From the NCBI GenBank assembly GCA_012656075.1, contig JAAKBF010000253.1, positions 1-64,000 on the forward strand: a stretch of 64,000 bases of DNA. The letters are read 5' to 3'. The stretch is from Phytophthora hibernalis. Taxonomy: Eukaryota; Oomycota; Peronosporomycetes; Peronosporales; Peronosporaceae. This document shows, in pieces, positions 22,223 through 34,633 of the stretch; position 1 is the first letter of the stretch, and each line of letters starts with the position of its first letter. The position numbers were made by a program, and so were the translations under genes. The notes beneath the pieces are model-generated. The model saw nothing but the letters and a program-made list of their open reading frames with translations, did not search any database and was not told where the DNA came from.

Positions 22223-25200
22223 TCATGAGGATACTGTCGAGAAGCTTCGAAGTCGTTCATCGGATGATGTCTTACACTCTTGAGCCACCCGAGTGATAGC
22301 AGCGACAAGGTCTGTGGTTGCCCGCGCCAAATTGATTCCGTATGACTCCGCCAATCCGTGTATCTCATGATTTCCCCCTTGCTTCACGATGATGTCACGG
22401 AAACTTGACGAAGCGAAGGGATATGCATTTAACCTTGCCAACGGCGGTAATTCGGCGCTAACAGCAAACAAAGTGTTCATCACAGCCGTTGTTCTCTTCA
22501 GGAGAGCAAAGTACACAGCTTGCAAATACGATAGAACGACCTCGGCCAAATCAATCAACTCTAGCATCGGCCGGTGCTCGTTGAACGAAATCGCCTCGCA
22601 CACAATTCCGCATAGCTCGATCAACAAAACGCAGCTGTTGACAGTGTGTTAGCGAATACTGCACATAGAAGTATGATGGACTTCGGGCTTGAGTTTAACG
22701 TACCTGATTGAGCTCTTCACTGCCTTTTCAGCAGGAACGATCTTGATCAAGCATTCAACCATCCATTCTAAGCATGGGTGAAGTTCATTCAGCTGGAAAT
22801 CTTGGGAACTCAGACGGTCGATGTTGATATCAAGACCATTCTCTTCAACGTGGGTTGCTTTCGGCATATTCATGTTCAAGTTGGCATGATTTAGAACTGC
22901 ACGGATCAACTGACACAAGGGTACCATCGTTTCCAGCAAGCACGTAGTTTCATCTTTCAGTGCGAAGTCAAATGTTTCACGCATGAAATCATTCAGTATA
23001 AATCCCCGAAGCTGCTGAAGGCGTCCACAACTCTGTATAGAAGGTCGTGCTCGAGAATGCTCGAATGACTTCGTACACTGACAATTGAAGAAGCCACACG
23101 ACAAGTAAAAAGCTTCTCGTCGAACAATCCTAACGTCAACATCCAGTCTTGAGTCGTTAGAGCCTTCACCGCCTGGGTAATAAGAATGAATTCCAAGCGG
23201 TCCATCCAGATCCAAGATATTCAACAGAAGTGTTCGCAGAGGCGACGCTTTCCACCCGCTCTTGAAAGTTTGATATATCTCAGACGTCTACGCCATAATG
23301 CACAATATTAGTGTCGAATGGATTAAGATACAAAAGCATACTTGCAGCGTACCTGTGCGAACCAATGCAGCAAACTTGGGTATTTTTGCCGTGCAAAGAA
23401 AAGTTGAACGCTGTCGGTGAATGCCATGGATTGCTTACAAAATCCCTTCCGAAGCTCTTTGTTGAGGTCTCGCACCCCACTGCGCTGATCTAAAGTGCGT
23501 TCGCCTTTCAGTTGCTTAATTGCTTGTGGGTACTCGGCACTGTTCACCTGGCGAAATAGAAGCTCCATAGCATTGAAAAAGAGATTGGTGTCTCCAATAG
23601 CCATTTCGCCACAATAGAACAAAAATGCATCCATGCACTGATACATGAACTGGAACATCGTCGTCAACCCAGTGAGTCTTTTGTCGAAAGACTTGATTGT
23701 GTCATCCATTTGGTGATAAGAGCGTCCACTCGTAGCGCTCACTCCAGCCTGACGAAGGAACAGCTCTGCAAATGAATGCCAGTTGTGGTTTACCTGGTCA
23801 ATTTCGTCACATGCTCGTCGGAAGTTTAATTTGTATGCCCTGCGTAATAAAAAGAAACTGAAGTTAGACGTGCATGATGGTACCGAACACAATTAGCAGA
23901 AAACCTTACTCGAGAAATGCGACGAATATTCCAGACTGAGAGTTCACCATTTTCCCCGAAACTGGTTCATCTCGTGTCGATGAAGCGCTGGCGCGGTAGC
24001 ATACGAGCACCACATAGTGCCAGCACTTCTGCAAAACGACTGGAACACATCCAAATGAAGATCGTACAATGCTGCAACATTACGAAGCCTATCATTGCCG
24101 TCACGGACTGCCGTCGGAAACTTGGACATAGATGCTATTCCACGCAATAGCTGCAGTATTTGCAGGTCCATGGTGCAAAACCCAACTGGGTTTTCGCGAA
24201 GCAGATGATAAATAATTCCATCCGTTAACATGATCCAAGAGTCTGAATCTCGAACAGTCCCCGAAGACTTTTGCGGCTGTGAAGTATTGGCAATCGAGAA
24301 AAGCACGTCTTCAAACTTGAAATTAATCGGTGTCGAATCAAGAGCTGAAACATCAAGTGTTCTCATCAACCACGCAGTTGCTAACTCGTGGTCAGACCCA
24401 CTCTCTCTCAAGAAAACATTCCCGAGCCATTCCTTCTTCGGATTATATTTTAGAGCTGCGCTCAGTATGCGAGGCGCAAGATTTCGCGACTTAGCGGACG
24501 CAGACTTCACATTGCTCCAAAGAAACTGGACTTCGCACGTGGATATAGTCATACCTAGCAAATCAATTGCGTAAAGTTCGTCAAAAGCTGGGCCCTCCGA
24601 TTGTGGATAATTGAGCACGAGTTGCTGCAACATCGCTCGTAAATTGGCAGTAATGAGCTGAATCGCTTTGGATTCACAGTTTTTTACGGTCCACAATGGT
24701 GTTGACCGAGGTGCATCACCGTAACCATCAAAGTTCATGGTCATCAACGCGTCATCAATATCGTCGAAATCGCCGAACTCAAGCGAGGCACATCGGTTTG
24801 GTTCGTCTGGAGCACGTGGAAGTACAATCTGGAATATCTCCATCGCAATCTTCAGATCGCGGTCTGCGATTACCTTCTGAGTAGCACCAATCAAGCACGC
24901 CTCCAAACCACCGCTGAAAATATGCTCTAAGCTTTTTCAACTGCAGGTCCAAACGCAGGCCCGATGCTGACGGCCGATGAGTGCATCTCCATCAGTTTTC
25001 TGACCAAGTCACGCATTTGGTACAGTGACGCCATGGGAACACCTAAGTGCCAGCACAATCGTTAGTAAAGGCATCGACATTCAGAAGCAATTGAGGGCTC
25101 CTTACCCCGTAAACGTCGATGGCGCTTCTCCCTTCACGCATTTTTAAGGCGTTAGTGCTACCTGGCAAATCCTTCAATGTTTGGGTAGCAACGGGGTGGG

Positions 25201-27726
25201 CTTGTAGATTCTTCACAGATGACACTAGCTTCTCATTGAGACTTCGAAATACCACTGAAAATTCGGTGGAGTTTTTCTCCAAGAGCAGTGAGCCGAGAGC
25301 ATACAAAGCCTGGGCCGCAAGTACTTCACATGCAGGCTTCCCGGCTGACCAACGAAGAATTTCATTGCAATAGAAATTCACCTCTCGTTCCATGTTTCGG
25401 ACGTTCTTTTCTGCTCGGTTGGTTGGGAATCGTTGTTCATCACCACACTCCGTGCAAATGTCAAGAACTGCGAAGGAAAGGAGCACAGCAGTGCTGATTT
25501 GTTCCTGTAGCGCAGCACATAATATCCAAAATGTCAAGAACAACAAATTGAGTTTGAATGAAGAAATACTTGATAGATAACGAACCTTTTTCGCTGCAGC
25601 TGTCGTACGAGGCCGCAGCGATGCTTCCCAGGCGATGATTTAACTGGCTGGGCACCAACGCTTGTGCGCTGTTTTGGATCCCAGATCCAATTTGATCCTG
25701 TCGATGTTGCCGCGCCTGGTGCTACTATAGAGCTTTCCATGATGTCAACTATAGACGGGATCGCATTGAGAATGGAGCTGCGAAAGCGACGTCGGTGAAC
25801 ACGTTTTTCAAGCTTGAGATATTGGATCTATATCGACGGATAAGAGAAGCATCCATAGCATTACCATCAAATACTCGTAAACGACCAAATAACAGGGCAA
25901 ACAAAACTTTCGTACCCAGATGATTTTGCACAGTGCCGTTGTTGAGTCGAGTTCGTCGTCAATGACGGTTTCAACGAAAGCAGCTAGTTGCGATGTCGAA
26001 TTTCCAAGTTCCTTGCACTGAGTGACGAATTTCTTCAGGAGCTGCGGAAGCTCAAGAATATCATCGGGTACATTTGATGTATCGTCGTCCCACAATTTCC
26101 GAATAATTATTTCTACAATATCTGTACCAGAAACACCACCACAAAAGGAATAAGCGGAAAGCTCAAAACAACGATTTACGCGTACAAGTGGGCCAACCTT
26201 TGTTAGGATTCCACTGCTTCGAGAATGCCAAAATGCGCTTCAACACGTGATGCTTATAGGCGCCTGTGGTAGTGGGTTCATTACAAAAGAAATAATGACA
26301 ACACAGATCGAAACGTGAATTTTGTGCAACATACCTGCACATTGTAGATAATTTTGCTGCAGATTGGGCAGTTTGAATGGAAGGAAGTCCTTTTTTCGAG
26401 ATGGAGAAGATCTTTAACGACCGCCCATCGAGCGTCAGCTCTGTTGCACACGAAGCAAGAATAAATACAGCATAAGTTCATAATCCCATGAGAGTTGAGA
26501 ATCAATTCACTTACATAGTGTCTTCGCGTCCATTGACTCCTTCATCAATGTACACACGCGACAGCACCGCCAGCAGGTCCCAGGTCGACTCCAACGCTAA
26601 CAATTTACTTTCCAAAACTTCGTCACGGTCGATGTCATTCTTATCCGTAGCCTTTGGTGCAAAATCTCGTAGGTATCCTCCACAGGATTCACTTCGAACG
26701 AAGCAACGAGCTAACTCGTCAAAACAACGGTGTCGGTAAACCGCTTGCAGCAACGCCCAAACCTGCTTCTCTCTTGTAAGAAGTGATTCTTGATGCGACT
26801 GATCCAAACCAACCGCACTAGTGCAGCAGTCACGAATCAAAAGCCACAACGACAAGGCAGGTAGTTGGCCACTCCAGGAGGTATCGTTCTCGTTCTCGCT
26901 GTCGCTCAGATGGTGGGATGATGGCAGGTAAAGCTGCAAGTCAAATAAGAAGAGCACGATGGCCAGAATGACTCCGTTTACCGACAATATTTTTAAGAAG
27001 AGGTCTTCAATCGCCTTCTTAGCCGTTGCGTCTGGCAGCAAGCGAGCGCATGTAGATCGGACAGCCACGAGTAGTGTAAGGATATACCAATAAGTGCGCG
27101 AGATTGCTGTCAAAAGCGGTGTCGATGCTGTCTTCCTGGAAGCTACCTCGAAAAAAGAAATACGCTTTGCAGCCGCCGAACAATGCTTCACAATCAGGTA
27201 GCTGTCGAATCAACGTTGAAACTTCCTCCAAAACTGTTCGACAATGAGTAGGCAAAGCTGATGGTGAAAATTCTTCCAACGCCTCCAGCAATTGCACAGT
27301 GAAACTTGCGATTGCGACATGGAACGCTTCTTCGAGAGAAACTAGCGAAATCCATTCGGAGGTGCTCGTGTAGCTCTCTTGATCGACAGCACCCAGGCTC
27401 CTACTCGAGAGAAAATCCATGAAATCGTTTTCACGTAGCCGGAGGTCATTTAGAAGTTGGCGAAGGCGAGCTGTCCGTCTTACAACGATATCACGAAAGT
27501 TCTCGCTGTCATCAAATTCCAAAGTTTCGCCAGACAACAAATGGCGAGGAACCGATGGACCGCAAATCGAATGACCAAAAGACAGAAGTACATCTTGTCT
27601 TTGGCGTGAGATATCAGGGTAATTATACCCGATTGCGGATACGGTAGGATCCTCCGACACGACTTCGAAAACAGTTTCCCAATTTACCAGTTGTTGCTTG
27701 GGGCTGCTTAGAGGGATGGTGGGCAT
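22223..27726 (-). CDS. Large multi-exon helical protein, possibly MMS22-like
   Basis: About ten exons encode roughly 1,500 residues of mainly helical protein. Exon pieces: 27726-26516 (frame slip at a T6 run near 27150), about 26460-26340, 26270-26200, 26120-25920, 25800-25590, 25550-25090, 25050-23910 (slips near 24935 and 23955), 23850-23350, 23280-22680 and 22635-22223, separated by short GT-AG introns. An LxxW-PN..IV....W pattern across two exons (LAFSKQWNPNKDIV, then RKLWDDDT) resembles MMS22L of the TONSL-MMS22L replication-repair complex. A nucleoporin-type solenoid is the main alternative. The upstream minus-strand frames may belong to the same gene. Confidence 0.5.
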
Positions 27727-28217
27727 GACAGGTTCTGCTGGTCGCAATCTTTTTCTGGGCTAACGTCGTTGAAACGAATACCAGATGGGAATACTGTCTG
27801 GCTAGCGTTACGCAGACTTTGCGAAGCGGGTCTAGCGAAAATTGCTTCACGCAAACGATTGTGTGCTGACTGTCCACGAAACCTTTTATCCCGAAGGCGC
27901 ATTCGCTGCGCTTGTACGGAGACACTTTCATCCCGACTTCGCCCATTTGTCGAACGTGGTTCGTGCATATTTCGACCGACCCCACTTGACAAACGCATTG
28001 ATGATGTCGCCGGTGATCGCACTATGGTACCAATACGCTGCTGTTTCTTGCGGGCGATTTTGGCCCAGTTCCAACGAGGATCGGATGGAAGAATGTTTCT
28101 TTGTCTCCCAATGAGGCGAAAATTTGACCTGAAGCTGCTAGTCTCGCCTCGCTGGAAGAAGTCATCTAGCGTTGTGCTTGTGGCCGTTTTTTTGCGATGC
28201 TTCTGTTTTGTTGTCAT
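27708..28217 (-). CDS. Basic segment with PIP-like motif, probable part of the large locus
   Basis: A frame of about 169 codons from an ATG at 28217, whose ATGA overlaps the stop of the upstream frame. It is rich in Arg, Lys and Ser. Near its start, TTLDDFF resembles a PCNA-interacting box, but the canonical Gln is replaced by Ser. A one-base change in an A4 run near 28262 would join it in frame to the upstream gene. A one-base change in an A5 run near 27752 would join it to the downstream 27726 frame. I therefore suspect it is the middle of one protein rather than a separate gene. Confidence 0.45.
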   Translation of the reverse strand: MTTKQKHRKKTATSTTLDDFFQRGETSSFRSNFRLIGRQRNILPSDPRWNWAKIARKKQQRIGTIVRSPATSSMRLSSGVGRNMHEPRSTNGRSRDESVSVQAQRMRLRDKRFRGQSAHNRLREAIFARPASQSLRNASQTVFPSGIRFNDVSPEKDCDQQNLSCPPSL

Positions 28218-30275
28218 AGGAATCCTCGGTTGGCGTACTTTCGTTTTCGAAACCATTTTGAATTGGCTTTTTGGTGCCCCATGCTGCTGCTGATCTCTGG
28301 TGGAACGTAATCGTATGAAAAATCGACATCGTTGGGAGCTGGATCCGTTGTCTCATTCGGGAGACCAGTTGCGTCATAATTATCAGCGGAGTGGCTAGAT
28401 TCACCACTATCGGACGAGTATCCAGCCTGAGGTGCTTCCTCCAGAGGTATTTCTTCTTGGCGCTTCACAAATGCGTTTTCTACGGTGATCACAATACTTC
28501 GTATCCACTGAGAGCACTCCTTCAAATTATTTTGCCAGTTATCCAATCTGCATTCTAGCCCCTCCAACGCGGCAGGCTGAAATAACAAACCATGTGTCAA
28601 TATTCTTTGTAGACAGGAGGCACTCACGTCATGCAGCTTACCGTCTTGCCACGTTTCTTGTTTATTTCTTCAATAATCTTGTTCATCACATCTTCTCCGG
28701 CATTAACTAGTTTCTTCGTCACAAACGTGCCCAGCTCGTATACCTTTTCTCAAGACAACACGTACAGTTAGCTTCTGCATATCAAGAAATCACGAACGTT
28801 AGCACACGTGGGGTGGGAATCGCCAGACTTGCCTTTCTGTAGAGACTTTGAAGATCAGCTAGAGATATCTGCTCCAGTTTCGCCACTTTCTCGTTGATCA
28901 GCGCCTGTTCCTTTTGAAAATTAGCCATGTGTTTTTCTGCAGAAAAAGGTTTCCTGTAGTTGCTCCATCAATCCGTTCTTTGTTTCCGCCAGCCGCATAC
29001 CTGTTTCGCGGATAACATCCTCGGGAAGATCAGCCGGGTCTCCTTCCGGTTGAATAAATGTCGCATCAGCGTCATTTCCGCCATGTTCATATCCTCCAAC
29101 GTAGTGTTTTTTTTCTTCGTCTACGATCGTGATCCGTGGATCTGCTGTTAGTACGACCAGCTTCGTTAACAAACGATTCCTCGTATTGTGATTCTGCGTG
29201 CTCTTGTCCCGCTGGTGGATCTGGGCTAACATTCCTGTTATTTCCTTTGTTCACATCCCCATCGCTGCTCTCCTCATCGCTGCTATCTAAAATGCGATGT
29301 CGTCGTCGCCGACTTGCTGAAGGCTGCTTCACCGGAGGGCTCTGCATCGCGTGAGCAGTTCTCGTCGAATTTTCGTCCATACTCATAGGTCTGCTCGACA
29401 CTTCAAGTGAACTTGAAGTGTTGTTTGTGAAAATAAACGTATCTTCGTCAAGTTTGCGCGCTTTCGCTCTTCGGGCTCCTTCGCCATCCTTCGGCGCAGT
29501 TTCTTCCGGTTTGTCAGGCACCGGCTGAGCACGCGCTGTGCGATGAGAGCGTTTTCGCTTCCTGGTCGGTGACCCAGCCGTCGTATTCCGATCGGCATGG
29601 GTCACAACGCGCTCTCGTCTTTTCTCCTCCTCCTCTTGTTTCTTCCTAAACGGCTCGTCAATGAATTCATCTGTAGCACAAAAACAACCGTTAGCCATTA
29701 AACACAGTTACCACCCTGGCAACCAGCTCAACCTTACCAGCGTAGAAATCTCTGCCCATACGTTCACGGTTGGACTGCCGTTCCAGGAGCGCGGATGAGG
29801 CGACATACTGGCTCTCAATGTGCTTTTCAAACCCTCCCAGCACGTAGCGGACGTCATAGAAAATGTCCTCCGACTGTCCATCTTCCCCTGTCTCTCGGTG
29901 GACGCGGACGATGTGTCCAGGGCCTCCCAACTTGTTGATGCCTGGCCACGTGCGAGATTCCACATCCGCCAGCGTCCCCACCTCCAGCACGGCGTCTTCA
30001 TCTTCTTCATCCCCCTCTTCTTCTTCCTCCTCATCCTCCTCTTCTTGTTCTTGTTCTTGTTGCTCTTCAACTGTAGGTCTCTCTGGCGTCACGACAGCAA
30101 CTTGCTCCGGTTCTTGTTCCTGCTCGTCCTGTTGCTCGTCATGTTGGTCGTCCTGCTGACTGGCAGCAGCAGCTTCTAGTCGCTCACGCACAAGTCTCTC
30201 ATCTGCCAGCGCCTGCTCCTCCATCATCTCCTGCTCGTCCTCGTCCGAGTCGGCGACGAAGTCCGCGTCCTCCAT
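28214..30275 (-). CDS. Acidic nuclear protein with Tudor-like domain
   Basis: The ATG is at 30275. Exon 1 (to 29738) has long Glu/Asp/Gln runs and then a Tudor- or PWWP-like stretch (WPGINKLGGPGHIVRV, then FYDVRYVLGG). A 65-bp intron leads to exon 2 from 29672, with several basic KRKRSH- and RRRRH-type nuclear signals and an acidic SSDEESSDGD patch. The frame slips in an A8 run near 29115. Further exons (about 28925-28830, 28740-28645 and 28570-28214) encode helices and an acidic tail. Chromatin binding is inferred from composition and the Tudor-like fold only. It shares a 180-bp divergent promoter with the hydrolase at 30455. Confidence 0.6.
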
Positions 30276-30454
30276 CTTCAACCTGCGCTCGATTCCGCTT
30301 TGAGTGCGGAAAGGTTTTGGCGGGAAAGCGAGTGATGGTCAATACCGGTACCGTTGTACCGGTTTAAATACTGCCACTGTTCGGTATGCCGTAATCATTT
30401 CGAGGCACAATCGCCCATCACCGCGGGCAGATCGCAATCAGACCAAGAATCGCC

Positions 30455-31516
30455 ATGAAGCTCGAGGAGGTCGCGACGTTCTCGGGGCTGGGACTGCACT
30501 CCGAGCGCCACATCGAGGCACTCCGTTCCGCACCCAAGCACTTCCCCAAGGACCGCATCCAGAAGGCAACGCTGCCCTCGGAGCTCACGGTCGAGTACGC
30601 AATTGAGAGTAGTGTCAATGAGCCGGAGACGGAATATCTACCGGAGGAGCGACTGGTGATGATCAACGGCTTCATGATGACCAAGGAAGGCTGGGCGCCG
30701 ATCATCGACCTCTTGTTGGACAAATGGGATGCCAAGAAGCAGGGCAAGAAGCTCCAGATCCTGAGCTTTGACAACCGAGGAGCGGGCGGCAGTGACGCTC
30801 CTTGGCACGCTATACGACGAGTTTGATGGCACAGGACACGCTGAGCTTACTGGACCATGTCGGATGGGACTCGGCACACTTTATTGGTGGCAGGTACGGG
30901 AGAATCATTGCAATATTAGTGAGCTAGAGACAATGTCCTGAATTTCGTGTGTTGACAGTATGGGCGGCATGATCGCCATTGAACTGGCAGCGACTGCACC
31001 GGAACGTGTACGTTCACTCTCGCTCCTAGTGACGACGCGTGGGGCTTATTTGCCGCACCCGAGGATGTGGAAGCCGTTTCTGGGCTCCGTTTTGGGCGGA
31101 TCCATGCAGTGCGTCATGGAGCTGCTGTACCCGGCTGCCATCCTCGACAACCCCATCGAAGGCCGAAAGGATGTCAGGGTGCAAGACGTGCTCATGAAAT
31201 ACCACATGACGCCGCAGTCCGACAACGGGGTTCCGCCTTTGTACGCGCTGCTGGCGCAAGGGTTCGCGTGCTTGACTCACTACGTCTCAGATGAACGTCT
31301 GGAGCTTGTCGCCAAGTCCGGCTTCCCGATTTTCATCATCGGCAGCAAGCAGGACATTCTCATCCCGCCCGAGAACTCGGTGGCGCTCATTGAACGTCTG
31401 AAGGGTGACCATGTGCAGACGCTGTTCTTCGAGACGGAGGGCATGGCGCCTTCTTCCAGTTCACGGAGGAGATCGCTGATGGCCTTACTCAGACCATGGA
31501 GCGAGCCAAACTATGA
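30455..31516 (+). pseudogene. Alpha/beta hydrolase, tandem copy 1, two frame slips
   Basis: The ATG is at 30455. Exon 1 ends at 30893 and exon 2 starts at 30959, with a 65-bp intron inside the catalytic Ser codon (AG|T of GGSMGG). The frame slips once at a GG near 30803 (after GGSDAPW) and once at a GGG near 31440 (before the catalytic His loop). Each is explained by one missing base. Outside these points the protein is fully conserved, including the GSKQDILIPP acid loop. If the two slips are assembly errors, this is an intact gene of about 331 residues. Confidence 0.75.
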
Positions 31517-31953
31517 ACACCATGCCGTCGACTCGCTACGTCGAAAAGCGAGTTCGTAGTCGTACGACAGCAAAGAGGGTATCCAATGCACGTACAGTAA
31601 TCTGCGTGAATAAGCAACGGGTGTACAACTTATATCCTGTAAAACGTTATATAATGCCAGCAACAGTGAGACGAGAAGGAGATGGGCGAGGTGCTTAAAC
31701 ATTAGGTTGCTCGTCTTTGTTCTTACGCACGCACTCCTTATACACCCTGTCAAACCATATATATCAGGCGTTGCCTATTGACGCAGATTACTGTAGTGTA
31801 ATGAAAACTTGTTTCCAGAGCTCTCGTCGTCAGAAACAAGCATTGCGATCGTCCAGCAATACTGTTCCACTGTCTCGACTGCCGAAAACAAACACCAATG
31901 TACCGCTGCTGCATCATCTGCCGCGGGCACAATCAAGAAGGAGAATCGCAGCC
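31517..31953. other. Intergenic between tandem hydrolases 1 and 2
   Basis: This holds the 3' flank of copy 1 and the upstream region of copy 2. An in-frame ATG near 31801 opens a frame reaching copy 2 without a stop. It is the only upstream start left for copy 2, but its peptide looks non-coding. Confidence 0.4.
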
Positions 31954-32991
31954 GTGAAGCTCGAGGATATCCCGACGTTCACGGGGCTGGGCCTGAACTC
32001 GGAGCGCCACATCGAAGCCCTGCACTCGACACCCAAGCACTTCCCCAAGGACCGCATCCAGAAGGCGGTGCTGCCGTTGGGGCTTAAAATCGAGTACGCG
32101 ATCGAGAGCACTTCAGAAATCGAAGACGTGCCTGAAGAGCGATTAGTGCTGATCAACGGATTCATGACGCCCAAGGAAGGCTGGGCACCGATCATCGATC
32201 TCTTAGTTGACAAATGGGATGCCAAGAAGAAGCTCAAGATCATGAGCTTCGACAACCGAGGCACTGGTGGGAGTGGAGCTCCGTTGGTCTGATATACGAC
32301 GAGTATGATGGCCCAAGACACGCTGAGCTTAATGAGCCACGTCGGATGGGACTCTGCGCACATTATTGGCGGCAGGTAGGGTGCAGTTTGAAAAAGGATG
32401 AAGATATACTTACTTGGTGTTGTTGTCTGCAGTATGGGCGGCATGATCGCTCTCGAACTGGCAGCGACTGCGCCGGAACGCGTGCGTTCGCTGACTCTGT
32501 TGGTGACGGCGCGTGGGAAGTACAAGCCGCATTCAAGGATGTGGCAGACTCTATTCGGGTCAGTCTGTAAGGGATCAATGCAGTGCGTCATGGAGCTGCT
32601 GTACCCGAGTGTCATCCTCGACAACCCCATCGACGGTCGAGTCGATTTGACAGTGCAAGATGTGCTCAAGGACTACCATTCGACACCGCTGTCTGACAAC
32701 GGGATTCCTCCACTACACGCCGTTGCAGCGCAAGGCCTCGCGAGCTTGACACACCACGTGTCGGACGAGCGTCTGGCACGCATCGCCCAGTCCGGCTTCC
32801 CGATTTTCCTCATCGGCAGCAAGCAGGACATCCTGATGTCGCCCGAGAACTTCGTGGAGCTGGTCCAGCACCTGAAGGGCGAGCAGGTGCAGACGCTGTT
32901 CTTCGAGACCGGCGGACACGGAGCTCCGATCCAGTTCATGGACGAGATAGCAGATGGCCTCGTGCAAACCATCAACCGCACCAACCTCTGA
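31954..32991 (+). pseudogene. Alpha/beta hydrolase, tandem copy 2, start and nonsense changes
   Basis: It is closely similar to copy 1 along its length. The position of copy 1's ATG reads GTG (31954). Exon 1 ends at 32375 and exon 2 starts at 32433; the intron splits the Ser codon AG|T of GGSMGG. A TGA at 32290-32292 replaces the Arg codon expected before YTTSMMAQ. The rest of exon 2 is open and keeps the acid loop (GSKQDILMSP) and the FFETGGHGAP His loop. Two independent non-homopolymer changes make true pseudogenisation more likely here than in copy 1. Confidence 0.75.
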
Positions 32992-33301
32992 CCAATTTGG
33001 ACGTGAAAACGTGCAAGAACAACGAGGTAGGTGATCAATCCATTGACCCGCTTGCTATGATAAAGAGTTTTATGTTCGAATGAGTGGATGCAGTCAACAC
33101 AAGCAGGGCAGTGTCGAACTACAAGAAACGTTATCAAAGTTCGGCAACATGGCTACACTGTATGCCATACAGTCAGCGGCATTGCAAGCGTCCAGCATAG
33201 CCGGTCCGACCGGCGCGTGCTCCTCTCCACCAAGTTTGCGCAGTCACTTTGCAATTCGACTGACGAGCATCAAACACGCCAAAATAATACCGGAGACCAA
33301 C

Positions 33302-34375
33302 ATGTCGTTCGAGCCGGAGGTCGTGTCGGCCGTGGGCATCTGCACGCAGCGTCAAGTGGACGCATTGTACGCGGCTCCCAAGTATTTCGGCGAGGGCGTG
33401 GTGCAGGAGGCGTTCGTGGCCACGGGCATCACCATGTCGTACGCAGTGGTGCACAAGCCGCCCATGAACGCGTCGGTCGGATGCGAGCAGGTGGTGCTCA
33501 TCGCCGGCTTCATGCAGCCCAAGGACACGTGGGCGCACTTCATCGACGCGCTGCTGCCCAAGTGGAACCAGAAGCAGCGCGGCGTGGGACTCGACCTGCT
33601 TGTGCTGGACAACCGCGGCTTCGGCGGCACGGACGCGCCTTTCGGCATGTACTCGACGCGCAGCATGGCGGAGGACATTCTGGCACTCATGGACCACATT
33701 GGCTGGCGGTCGGCTCACATTATTGGCGGCAGGTACGAAATCATTGCACTTGCAGCACCGTTCCTATTGTACTGATGTTGTTGTGGTCTCTATTGTAGTA
33801 TGGGCGGAATGCTGGCCCAGGAGCTGGCGCTGCTTGATTTGCGACGAGTGCGGTCGTTGACGCTCGTGTCCACCAGTCGCGACAGGTACAAGGCCAGCGG
33901 TCGGTCGCTGGGGTTGATGGTGCGCAAGACCTTCTCGCTGACGGTGCCCGAGAAGGCCAACAACATGGTGGACACGCTGTTCCCGCAGGAGTACGTCGCT
34001 CACACGAGGATAGCAGAGACCGACGAGCCCGTGCGCAACGCAATCGCGCGTATGTATGAGCTGCAGCTGAAGAGATGGCCTGAGCCAGGTCTCAGCGGCG
34101 TCATGGGGCAGACCGCCGCTGTGCAAACCCACTTCGTGTCGGACGAGCGGCTACAGGACATGAACGACGCCGACTTTCCCATTCTAATCGTCAGTGCCAT
34201 GCTGGACGACGTCATCCCAGCAGCCGAGTCTATTGTATTGAGGGAACATCTGAGCGGCGACCACGTGCACACGCTCTTCTTCGACAAGGGCGGGCACGGC
34301 GCAATTTGCCAGTACGCCGACGAGATCGCGGACGCACTGATCGATACAATGCTGCGAGCATCGCCGCCATTGTGA
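33302..34375 (+). CDS. Alpha/beta hydrolase, tandem copy 3
   Basis: Exons 33302-33732 and 33799-34375 join in frame to 335 residues. The 66-bp intron (GTACG..TTGTAG) splits the codon of the catalytic Ser144 in GGSMGG. The acid is in the LDDVIP loop (Asp280) and the base in KGGHGAI (His310). The LDNRGFGGTDAP loop after the core strand is conserved. It is the intact member of the tandem group. An upstream in-frame extension exists from 33080, but the Kozak-like ACCAACATG context and alignment with the paralogs favour 33302. Probable small-molecule esterase or lactonase, cytosolic. Confidence 0.88.
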
Positions 34376-34633
34376 AAGTAACGGCGAGGGCTTCCCCGTA
34401 TTTGCAGAGCTGCTTCGTGTAGACAGCCACCACTAAGCAGAAATGGACAATTCAAACCACGACTTCAAGTGGCCATCACGACAACGATCCCACTTTGCAG
34501 CGGTGGCTGATGATCTATGTTGCCCCGGACAAGTCAGAGATCAGCTAATCTGTTGACCGACAGTGCTTGCAGTTCGGTGGACTTGTCCTGCATTTTTGGA
34601 CGCGTTTGGACCAAGTTCGCTCACGGAACCAAG

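Noticed and set aside
29820..30179. Plus-strand Ser/Cys- and Leu/Phe-rich small secreted protein
   Set aside because: Complement of the Glu/Asp-repeat coding of the minus-strand acidic protein; a codon artefact.
33088..33798. 236-codon plus-strand frame overlapping hydrolase copy 3
   Set aside because: Alternate-frame shadow rich in Arg, His and Gly; the hydrolase frame has the complete fold.
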